Shown here piece by piece: positions 34,408-42,384 of a DNA stretch of 43,080 bases. How positions within the stretch are numbered: position 1 is the first letter of the stretch; each line of letters begins with the position of its first letter. Below the pieces are notes generated by a model. It saw only the letters and a list, made by a program, of their open reading frames with translations. It made no database searches and was not told where the DNA came from. The translations under genes and the position numbers were made by a program. The stretch is taken from assembly GCA_018055415.1 (NCBI GenBank), contig JAGPHP010000005.1, forward strand, positions 1-43,080, in the 5' to 3' direction. Source of the DNA: Breznakibacter sp. (GTDB lineage Bacteria; Bacteroidota; Bacteroidia; Bacteroidales; Marinilabiliaceae).

Positions 34408-37400
34408 ATGAAACAGTTAACACTCATTATCACCATTTTAATTGCTGGATTAAGTTCCCTTTTTAGTCAGCAATCTACTCGTAATATCCCTTTTACGTGG
34501 GATAATGCCACCGTTTACTTCATGCTAACCGATCGCTTTTACAACGGCGACACAAGCAACGACGGCGCTTATGGTCGTCAAAAAAACACCAAAAACCACG
34601 AGATGGATTTCCAAGGTGGTGACTTAAAAGGTCTTACAGCAAAGATAAACGAGGGTTATTTTGATAAACTGGGGGTAAATGCCATCTGGATAACCGCCTT
34701 CTACGAGCAGATGCACAAGGGTGTTGGCGAGTTTAACTACTATGGATATCACGGCTATTTTACCAAAGATTGGAGCCAAATGGATAAAGCCATGGGTAGC
34801 GAAGCGGATTTAAGAGAGATGGTGGACGCCGCTCACAATCACGGAATTCGAATCATTTTAGATGTGGTCATGAACCATTCGGGTTACCCGATTGATGGCG
34901 ATGGAGGATATCCATTATCATGGGTACGCAACAATTACGAAGGCTATGGCGATAAAGTGATCTACGAACCGTTAGCAGGATTACCAGATATGCGAACAGA
35001 GGCTACAACCTCCGTAGAACTACCTCAATGGCTGATTGATAAATGGCAATCTGAAGGGGTAAAAGATAAAGAGCTTAACGAACTTAACACCTTTTTCTCA
35101 CGCACCGGTAAAACAAGAAGCGTTCGCAACTACCTCATCAAATGGCTATCCGATTGGGTTCGCGAATTTGGAATCGATGGATTTAGATGCGATACTGCCA
35201 AGCACATTACCGTTGAGGGATGGAAAGACCTTAAAACAGAGTGTGTTGCAGCCCTTAAAGAGTGGAAAGCTAACAACCCAACCAAAAAACTCGACGATTT
35301 AGATTTTTGGATGACGGGCGAGGTGTTTGGCCAATCGGTGTGGGATGGTAAAAACTACTATTTCGATAACGGTTTTGATAACATCATTAACTTCTCATAC
35401 GTGGGAGATGTAAACAACAGCTACGAATCAACATTTTCAAGCTATTCAGATAAAATAAACAAAGTATCAGGATTCAATACCTTAAGCTATATTGCCTCGC
35501 ACGATGTGGCCCCAAGTGGAGCCCGAAGCAATACTTGGCTAGCAGGGACCAAGATGATGTTAACACCCGGAGCTATTCAAATCTATTATGGCGATGAGTC
35601 GAAACGCCCATTCTTTGGCGCACAAACCTACACCGATCAGGGTTACCGCTCATTTATGAATTGGGATGATATTAATTCTAATCAAGATGTAAAAAACAAC
35701 TTGGAGCATTGGCAAAAACTTGGGGTATTTCGCAGAGAGCACTCGGCAGTAGGTGCCGGATTACACACTAAACGAAGCGACTCACCATACACCTTCACTA
35801 GATCGGGCGGAAAAGCGATAAATGGCGATGCTGTAGTGGCGGTGCTTGACATTGCAGGCTCACACACCTCGGTTACCCTTAGCGCTTACGGCTTATGGCC
35901 AGATGGCACCGTAATTAAAGATTACTATTCAAACACCACGGCAACCGTAACTGGCGGAAATTTAACCTTCCAAACAACAGCGGCTTATGTGCTTGCTGGC
36001 AAACCAGGCGAATCGGTTAAACTTACCATTACGCCTGACGCAGGGTGGTATAACCCGTCAACAAGCGTTTCAATGAGCGCCGTATCTTCGTCTGCGGGAG
36101 CAACTACATCAATCTATTACACACTTGATGGCACCACGCCAACCGCCTCATCACCCCTCTACAATTCGCCCATTGCCATAACACAAAGTAAAACCTTAAA
36201 AGCCATTGCAATTGACTCTAAAGGCAACAGTTCGCAAGTTGAAAGCCGCACCTACAATATTGGCATCGAACCCCCTACCCTCACAATTTTGCCAGCCAGT
36301 GGCGTTTTTGAAAATGGAACAGGCATAACAGTAACATTTACTGCAACCGACAAAATAGATGGTGCACCAAAAATATATTACACGGTAGATGGATCAATAC
36401 CAACTGTTTCATCTACAGCATATACGGCTCCATTTCAAATAAGTGGAACAAATCAAATCATCACCGTTAAAGCCATTGCAAAAAACAGTCAAAACGCAGT
36501 GAGCGAAGTTGTTACGGCAACCTACGAATTTAAGGTATTACCGAAGGGTTTAGTTGTCTATTTCAAAAAGCCAGTGAGCTGGGCGGGTGTAAATATCCAC
36601 TATTGGAACTGCACACCGGCTACTGTTTTAGCAACTACTTGGCCTGGGAATCCAATGGAATTAGCCGCAAATGGGTATTACAAGTACACTATTGTTGGCG
36701 CAACCAAAGCCTCTATAGTCTTCAACAACACATCAAACAGCTCAGATAAAACAACCAATCAGGTAGATGTAACAAAAAATCCAGCTTATTACGAAAATGG
36801 CGTTTGGAGCGATACGCCAACAAGCGATGCTGTAGTTACTGTTTCGCCAGATGGTGGCACATTTGCTACATCAACACAGGTAACCCTTTCGGCAACTGGC
36901 ACCGCTACACCATTAACAATAAGATACACACTTGATGGCACACCCCCAACAGCTACAACAGGTAACGTCTATTCAACCCCATTCACCCTTACAAGCAACA
37001 AAACCGTAAAGGCTATTGCCATGGATGCTTTAGGTGGCACGTCGGCGGTTGTATCAAAAACATTTACGGTGGGAATACAACCAACACTTAAAGTACATGT
37101 TAAAGTTACGGGACAAACAGCAGCCCCTTATTTATACGTATGGACACCTGAACACAATGGCGCTTGGCCCGGAAAGCAGATAACAGGCAGTGCCGATGGC
37201 GATGGATTCTTCACCTACACATTTCCCGATGGAGTAACATCATCAAACATGATTATTAATTTGGGTCAAGGGAAAAATCAATCGGCAGATATCATGAATG
37301 TCTCACAAGAGAGCTATTTCATCTGGGATGGTGGCGCAAAAACAACACCGAATATCGCTACATCCTTGTCGAATCAGGTTGAGATCGACGTGCAGAGTGC

Positions 37401-37626
37401 TCCCTACCCCAACCCATTTACAAGCTCTCTATCGATAAAACCAATTGATGAAAGCGAAACAATAATCGTCGGCATCTATTCCATCATGGGAGAACAACTA
37501 TTTGCCGAATCATTTAACCACCCAACCGATGTTATAACAATAACTCCCGAATTATCAAAAGGGGCATACATCATGCGCGTTACAACACAAACAGCTACAA
37601 GCAGTTATAAAATAATTAAAAGATAA
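34408..37626 (+). CDS. Second secreted GH13 alpha-amylase with T9SS sorting domain
   Basis: The 1072-residue paralogue of the upstream enzyme has signal peptide MKQLTLIITILIAGLSSLFS. The catalytic domain covers about 29-460: DVVMNH 152-157, GFRCDTAKH with nucleophile D262, acid/base E305 (TGEVFGQS), ASHD 363-366. It lacks the first enzyme's insert around DTCSPGGGQDNC. The tail has two consecutive CHB_HEX_C-like modules (about 537-617 and 622-709), a CBM26-like module (about 713-803), a third CHB_HEX_C-like module (about 808-887), another CBM26-like module (about 893-975), and a T9SS domain (about 998-1072, APYPNPFTS). Likely starch or glycogen degradation together with amylase 1. Its terminator lies inside nnr. 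Confidence 0.95.
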   Translation: MKQLTLIITILIAGLSSLFSQQSTRNIPFTWDNATVYFMLTDRFYNGDTSNDGAYGRQKNTKNHEMDFQGGDLKGLTAKINEGYFDKLGVNAIWITAFYEQMHKGVGEFNYYGYHGYFTKDWSQMDKAMGSEADLREMVDAAHNHGIRIILDVVMNHSGYPIDGDGGYPLSWVRNNYEGYGDKVIYEPLAGLPDMRTEATTSVELPQWLIDKWQSEGVKDKELNELNTFFSRTGKTRSVRNYLIKWLSDWVREFGIDGFRCDTAKHITVEGWKDLKTECVAALKEWKANNPTKKLDDLDFWMTGEVFGQSVWDGKNYYFDNGFDNIINFSYVGDVNNSYESTFSSYSDKINKVSGFNTLSYIASHDVAPSGARSNTWLAGTKMMLTPGAIQIYYGDESKRPFFGAQTYTDQGYRSFMNWDDINSNQDVKNNLEHWQKLGVFRREHSAVGAGLHTKRSDSPYTFTRSGGKAINGDAVVAVLDIAGSHTSVTLSAYGLWPDGTVIKDYYSNTTATVTGGNLTFQTTAAYVLAGKPGESVKLTITPDAGWYNPSTSVSMSAVSSSAGATTSIYYTLDGTTPTASSPLYNSPIAITQSKTLKAIAIDSKGNSSQVESRTYNIGIEPPTLTILPASGVFENGTGITVTFTATDKIDGAPKIYYTVDGSIPTVSSTAYTAPFQISGTNQIITVKAIAKNSQNAVSEVVTATYEFKVLPKGLVVYFKKPVSWAGVNIHYWNCTPATVLATTWPGNPMELAANGYYKYTIVGATKASIVFNNTSNSSDKTTNQVDVTKNPAYYENGVWSDTPTSDAVVTVSPDGGTFATSTQVTLSATGTATPLTIRYTLDGTPPTATTGNVYSTPFTLTSNKTVKAIAMDALGGTSAVVSKTFTVGIQPTLKVHVKVTGQTAAPYLYVWTPEHNGAWPGKQITGSADGDGFFTYTFPDGVTSSNMIINLGQGKNQSADIMNVSQESYFIWDGGAKTTPNIATSLSNQVEIDVQSAPYPNPFTSSLSIKPIDESETIIVGIYSIMGEQLFAESFNHPTDVITITPELSKGAYIMRVTTQTATSSYKIIKR

Positions 37627-37640
37627 TTATTGGGGATTAA

Positions 37641-39203
37641 TTATCGTAAACCTTGGCTTTGTTTAAACGCAAAGCCGAGGTTTTCAATTACCCCCGAAGC
37701 AGTAACACTCTCGTAACCAATCTTGTCCACCATAATATCTGCAGCCAAACCATGCAGATAACAGGCCCAAATTGACACCTCAATTGGAGTGGTAGGATGA
37801 GAAGCCAATAGACCAGCCACAACACCAGTAAGCACATCCCCCGAGCCAGCCGTAGCAAGTCCCTGATTACCAGAAGAATTAAAATAGAGCAATCCATCTT
37901 GAGTAACCACCACCGAGAAACACCCCTTTACGATCACATTCAGCTGATACCTCATGCAAAACTCTCGAGTCAAGGCTAAGCGAGTCAAATGAGAATCTTT
38001 TGTGGAGACGCCTATTAATCTCTCAAGCTCCTTTAAATGAGGGGTTAAGATTGTTCCTGGGGGTAAAAGATTTAATAGATCGCTGTTTGAAGCCAAAATA
38101 TTTAAACCATCAGCATCAATTACCAATGCTTTTTTTTGCGTATGGCAAGCACGCAATAGTTGTACGAACGCCTTCTCAGTGGCGGCAGAAGTGCCTAATC
38201 CAGGTCCAACCGCAATTGCAGAATAGGGTGAAAGGTCCAAATCAATCTTAGCAATTGCATGCCCACCTTCATCGCAAATAACCATGGCATCGGGTATAGA
38301 AATGGTCATTATTTGTCCCCCACACTGCGGAGTATAAGCCGTAACCAAACCCGCACCCGAAGCAATGGTGGCACGAGTAGTTAAAACTGCAGCACCTATC
38401 TTACCACAACTACCACCCACAACTAGTGCATGGCCGCAACTCCCTTTATGAGCCGTTCGGGCACGCATCTTTAAAGGCGGAAGTTGATCGAAATAACAAA
38501 ACTCCTCCAAACCACCTTTCAGATGCATCAACAATTGATACGTATCTATCTCCAGCCCAATATCTAAAACCACCATTCGCTGAAACGCATTAGCATACTC
38601 AGGGAAGAACAGTGTAAGTTTGGGCGCCTGGAAAGTCAACAGAATTTCGCACTCCACCAAAGCCGTGTTGCGCTCCGAAAAATCATGTGTAAATCGCAAA
38701 CCCGATGGGGCATCGATGGAGACAACCATTTGAGCCGATAAATTATCGCTTGAAAGAGATTTTGTAATCGACTCAATCCAATGTGGAAGTAATCCATTAA
38801 AACCAATTCCAAAAATAGCATCAATAATTACCGATTCACTCTTAACCGATTCAAATACCTTATGCAGTGAGATGTGCTGATCAACCAATAATACTGGCAC
38901 ACCAATAGCTTTGATTCGATTAAAGTTAACCTCGGCAGAGGCCGAAAAGGCCGAACGGTGCTTTATCACAACCACTGAAACATCTGTGCCGGCCATAAAC
39001 AACATTCGCGCAATAGCGAAACCATCTCCCCCATTATCGCCCATACCGGCAAACACCACGTAATGTGAAGCTTTAACCTCCTTATCTAAAAAGGCTACAC
39101 ATTTATGAGCTGCCCGTTCCATAAGGTCTAACGGAGTGATATTCTGCACATGGCAGGTAAGTTTATCCAACTCCTTGATTTGTTTTGCAGAAAAGATTTT
39201 CAT
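37641..39203 (-). CDS. nnr: Bifunctional NAD(P)HX epimerase/dehydratase
   Basis: This metabolite-repair enzyme converts damaged, hydrated NAD(P)HX back to NAD(P)H. The N-terminal epimerase domain (about 1-215) has GMGDNGGDGFAIARML and DAIFGIGFNG. The C-terminal ADP/ATP-dependent dehydratase (about 220-515) has LVVGGSCGKIGAAVL, VGPGLGTS, LTPHLKELERL and GSGDVLTGVVAGLL. ATG at 39203 (MKIFSAKQIKELD) is the normal start; the frame extends to a TTG at 39212. Length (520) is standard for the fusion. It diverges from the peptide transporter across a region with a perfect inverted repeat. Confidence 0.95.
   Translation of the reverse strand: MKIFSAKQIKELDKLTCHVQNITPLDLMERAAHKCVAFLDKEVKASHYVVFAGMGDNGGDGFAIARMLFMAGTDVSVVVIKHRSAFSASAEVNFNRIKAIGVPVLLVDQHISLHKVFESVKSESVIIDAIFGIGFNGLLPHWIESITKSLSSDNLSAQMVVSIDAPSGLRFTHDFSERNTALVECEILLTFQAPKLTLFFPEYANAFQRMVVLDIGLEIDTYQLLMHLKGGLEEFCYFDQLPPLKMRARTAHKGSCGHALVVGGSCGKIGAAVLTTRATIASGAGLVTAYTPQCGGQIMTISIPDAMVICDEGGHAIAKIDLDLSPYSAIAVGPGLGTSAATEKAFVQLLRACHTQKKALVIDADGLNILASNSDLLNLLPPGTILTPHLKELERLIGVSTKDSHLTRLALTREFCMRYQLNVIVKGCFSVVVTQDGLLYFNSSGNQGLATAGSGDVLTGVVAGLLASHPTTPIEVSIWACYLHGLAADIMVDKIGYESVTASGVIENLGFAFKQSQGLR
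37648..37684 (+). terminator. Terminator of amylase 2, lying inside the 3' end of nnr
   Basis: A 14-bp stem with one G-T pair (37648-37661 paired with 37670-37683) and an 8-base loop is followed by TTTT (37681-37684, overlapping the last stem bases). It follows the amylase stop by 21 bases and overlaps the last codons of the convergent nnr gene, whose end encodes GFAFKQSQG. Confidence 0.75.
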
Positions 39204-39221
39204 ACCTTCCAATCAGTTTTA

Positions 39222-39253
39222 GTTAATTTTTTAAATTCGTTTAAAAAATTAAC
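39222..39253. promoter_or_regulatory. Perfect 14-bp inverted repeat between nnr and the peptide transporter
   Basis: Left arm GTTAATTTTTTAAA (39222-39235), loop TTCG (39236-39239), right arm TTTAAAAAATTAAC (39240-39253). It lies 18 bases upstream of the nnr start and 63 bases before the transporter start. It is not followed by a T-run of a terminator, so an operator or a leader hairpin is more likely. Confidence 0.55.
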
Positions 39254-39316
39254 CTACATTTTAAACAAAAAATAAAAAATAAGTATAACAAAAATAATTC
39301 AAAAAAGCAAGTAATA

Positions 39317-41002
39317 ATGGATACAAAGACACAACACCCAAAAGGGTTATGGGTTCTCTTTGGCACTGAGATGTGGGAAAGATTTAACTTTTACGGCATG
39401 AGAGCCATTCTCACCCTGTTTATGGTAAATGCTCTATTGATGAGAGAGGAAGACGCCTCCCTTATTTATGGAGCATTTTTAGGTTTATGCTATTTAACAC
39501 CCATGTTAGGAGGTTTCATTGCCGATCGCTTTTTGGGAAATCGTAATTGCATCATGATTGGTGGATTACTAATGGCCATCGGACAGTTCCTCTTATTTAC
39601 CAGTGCCACAGTTTTCACAACCAACTTACCATTAGCCAGCATGCTTATGTGGGTGGCTCTCGGCATTATCGTTTTTGGAAATGGATTCTTCAAACCAAAC
39701 ATCTCTAGCATGGTTGGTAGTCTCTATCCAAAACAGGAGAAAAACAAACTCGACACAGCCTTTACCATCTTTTATATGGGTATTAACCTAGGAGCATTCT
39801 TAGGACAAACCATCTGCCCATTCTTAGGTGATGTAAAAGATTCAGGAGGTATTAGAGATGTGCATGCTTTTAAATGGGGCTTCTTAGCGGCTTCGGTTGC
39901 GATGATGCTTGGTACTGTTATCTTTTTCTATCTAAAGAACAAATATGTGGTTTCTCCCGATGGTAAGCCACTTGGAGGACTTCCTTCTAGCCATCAAAAC
40001 TCAGACTACGAAGAGGGAGAGTCGCAAAAAGCGGTATTCTCTAAACGTTCAATTGTAATGGCAATTGGAGCATTTGTACTGCTCTTCTTTGCATTTCAAT
40101 ACATTCTTGATGGTACAAACATTGTTAAAACTATCATTTACCCCATCATTTATGCAAGTGGACTCACTTTAGCAGGACTTATTATCTCAGACAGTTCATT
40201 GACAAAAATTGAACGTGAACGAATCATAGTCATCTACATCGTTGCCTTTTTTATCATCTTCTTTTGGGCGGCATTTGAGCAAGCGGGTTCATCTCTTACA
40301 TTTATTGCCGACAACCAAACCGATCGCACATTTCTATTTGGATGGCAGATGCCCGCCTCTATGATACAAGTCTTTAACGGAATCTTCGTCTTTGCATTTG
40401 CTCTTCCTTTTAGCATTATGTGGGATAAATTAAGAGCTAGAGATAAAGAACCTATTTCGCCAGTAAAACAATCAATTGGATTGGCTCTGATTGCACTTAG
40501 CTACTTCATCATTGCTTTTAATGTTAAAGATTTAGGTAATAGCGGACTTTTAGGCATTAAATGGTTAATTCTTCTCTACCTTATTCAAACATTTGCCGAG
40601 CTATGTCTTTCACCAATTGGACTCTCTTTGGTAGGAAAATTATCGCCAAAACGTTTTTCATCGCTCCTTTTTGGTGTATTCTTTTTATCAAATGCTGCTG
40701 GTTACGCCTTAGCAGGGACGTTAGGATCTATTCTGCCGGCAACAGGGGATAAATTTATTAAAGCAGAGAAGCTAGGCATTAATCTACAGGCTGTTTTAGA
40801 CAAGCAGATCACTCTGACACCAGATCAACTCTCATTACTTGAGGCCAATCAAATAAGCGCTTCAAACCCCATGTTTGTTGGCTTTGAGATTCATAATTTA
40901 TATGAATTCTTTATGGTATTTGTGATCTTAACTGGGGTAGCAGCACTCATCCTATTTGCCCTTACTCCTTGGTTAAGGAAAATGATGCATGGAGTAAAAT
41001 AA
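39317..41002 (+). CDS. POT/PTR-family proton-dependent peptide transporter
   Basis: The 561-residue membrane protein takes up di- and tripeptides with protons. It has the POT hallmark at the start, GTEMWERFNFYGMRAILTL (the E-x-x-E-R-F-x-Y-G motif), GGFIADRFLGNR, and the second signature FYMGINLGAFLGQTICPFLG. About 12-14 hydrophobic segments are present. An EQAGSSL segment around residue 320 corresponds to the TM7 conserved region. It fits a protein-fermenting lifestyle. A strong terminator follows. Confidence 0.94.
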   Translation: MDTKTQHPKGLWVLFGTEMWERFNFYGMRAILTLFMVNALLMREEDASLIYGAFLGLCYLTPMLGGFIADRFLGNRNCIMIGGLLMAIGQFLLFTSATVFTTNLPLASMLMWVALGIIVFGNGFFKPNISSMVGSLYPKQEKNKLDTAFTIFYMGINLGAFLGQTICPFLGDVKDSGGIRDVHAFKWGFLAASVAMMLGTVIFFYLKNKYVVSPDGKPLGGLPSSHQNSDYEEGESQKAVFSKRSIVMAIGAFVLLFFAFQYILDGTNIVKTIIYPIIYASGLTLAGLIISDSSLTKIERERIIVIYIVAFFIIFFWAAFEQAGSSLTFIADNQTDRTFLFGWQMPASMIQVFNGIFVFAFALPFSIMWDKLRARDKEPISPVKQSIGLALIALSYFIIAFNVKDLGNSGLLGIKWLILLYLIQTFAELCLSPIGLSLVGKLSPKRFSSLLFGVFFLSNAAGYALAGTLGSILPATGDKFIKAEKLGINLQAVLDKQITLTPDQLSLLEANQISASNPMFVGFEIHNLYEFFMVFVILTGVAALILFALTPWLRKMMHGVK

Positions 41003-41016
41003 GATAAAAAATGGCT

Positions 41017-41063
41017 AACGAGAGGATATGACTACAATAGTAGTTGCATCCTCTCGTTTGTTT
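41017..41063 (+). terminator. Terminator after the peptide transporter
   Basis: A long hairpin has perfect 11-bp outer arms (41017-41027 paired with 41048-41058), a 3-base internal loop and 5-bp inner arms (41031-41035 with 41040-41044). It is followed by TGTTT. Confidence 0.85.
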
Positions 41064-41087
41064 ATATAGATTAAGATAAAAAAATTG

Positions 41088-41095
41088 TAGTTTTG
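41088..41095 (+). promoter_or_regulatory. Bacteroidota -7 promoter box for the DUF4831 gene
   Basis: TAGTTTTG matches TAnnTTTG exactly and lies 98 bases before the start codon. The leader would be about 90 bases; the -33 element is unclear. Confidence 0.35.
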
Positions 41096-41193
41096 CGACT
41101 CATTATTCATCATGATATAAGCCATGAATAACCATTTTTAGATACAATAATTGGTTTGGCCAGTTTCAGAAGATAAGATTAAAACAGGAAAAG

Positions 41194-42282
41194 ATGAAAT
41201 ACAGAAATTTATTACATATTGGGATATTAGCGTTCTCTTTATCGGCCTGCATGATTGGTAAAGTGGCAAATAGCGTAACAACCACCCGCATTTCGCAAGG
41301 TGCTCCCCAACCTCAAAACACTATCCTGTATGCACTACCCAAAACCGTTTTTAATGTTGAGGTAGAGATGGAAAAAACGACTATTAAAGCCGGTCCGTTT
41401 AAAAATTACACCTACAGATATTTAAATATCGACAATGCTCCTCAACAAGACACCACAATATACAAGTTAAAGGCGATCAAAGTAACTAGTCAAGGGGTTG
41501 CAGACAAAACCAAACAATTTGCTATAAATGCAAAAGGCGATGCGGCAGCTCAGTTTATCAATCTATCGGCAGATGGTGTATTAATTGGTATTAATGACAC
41601 ACAAAAGACAGGAACTTCTCAACCACTTGAATACAAACCACTTGAAACACCAAACTTATCATTCGACTCCATTCCTTTGCTTGAGAAACATTTAAAAGCT
41701 ACCTCCGAAGCAATGATGGCCGAAGCTGTGGCAAATCATATCTACAAACTTCGTAAACGCCAACTAAAACTTGCTGGTTATGAATATGAGCACCATCCAA
41801 ACGATGCTGCTACGCTAAAACTAACACTTGATCAACTCAAAAAAGAGGAGATTGAATTTACCCAACTATTTATTGGTAAGCAAACCTCTCAAACCATAAC
41901 AAAAAACTACACCATTACGCCTACAAGAGAGTCCGAAATTGAGGTTGAACTCTTTCGTTTCTCCGACACATACGGACTTCTGAATGCCCAAGAAGCAAAA
42001 GGAGAACCAATCTATTTTAGCTACTCTCCTATTAAAGATAATAGCTTAAAACCAACTACCGATTTTGTGGATGAAAGCACCATTGGAATCTATTATTGCA
42101 ACCCTGCCGAAGTGGAATTAAAACTCCTCGACATTAGCGAAACGCTATTTCAAGGTAGGTTCAAAGTTGCCCAATTAGGGACACTCCGATCTCTTCCAAA
42201 TACTCTTCTGGCTCAACCTTTCACCATTATCAAACTCGATCCAGCCACAGGAAGCTTAGTTGAAATTAGCAAATCGAAATAG
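41194..42282 (+). CDS. DUF4831-family lipoprotein
   Basis: The 362-residue protein has a lipoprotein leader, MKYRNLLHIGILAFSLSAC, with a clean LSAC lipobox (Cys19). The mature part contains the DUF4831-type features: ILYALPKTVFNVEVEMEKT, GPFKNYTYRYLNI, and later AVANHIYKLRKRQLKLAGYEYEHHPND and EFTQLFIGKQTSQ. These proteins are common in Bacteroidota and often abundant, but their function is unknown. It has its own promoter-like box and stands alone between the transporter and a GH25 gene. Confidence 0.85.
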   Translation: MKYRNLLHIGILAFSLSACMIGKVANSVTTTRISQGAPQPQNTILYALPKTVFNVEVEMEKTTIKAGPFKNYTYRYLNIDNAPQQDTTIYKLKAIKVTSQGVADKTKQFAINAKGDAAAQFINLSADGVLIGINDTQKTGTSQPLEYKPLETPNLSFDSIPLLEKHLKATSEAMMAEAVANHIYKLRKRQLKLAGYEYEHHPNDAATLKLTLDQLKKEEIEFTQLFIGKQTSQTITKNYTITPTRESEIEVELFRFSDTYGLLNAQEAKGEPIYFSYSPIKDNSLKPTTDFVDESTIGIYYCNPAEVELKLLDISETLFQGRFKVAQLGTLRSLPNTLLAQPFTIIKLDPATGSLVEISKSK

Positions 42283-42342
42283 TTTCTCTATTTTGATAGA
42301 TTATTTATAAAACTTCACAGCGCAGAAGCCTCCTAAAATGGC

Positions 42343-42350
42343 TATCTTTG
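42343..42350 (+). promoter_or_regulatory. Bacteroidota -7 promoter box for the second GH25 gene
   Basis: TATCTTTG is an exact TAnnTTTG match, 34 bases before the start codon at 42385. The -33 element is unclear. Confidence 0.4.
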
Positions 42351-42384
42351 TAGTATGATAAGTGCAGAATTAGCCAGTTAATTG

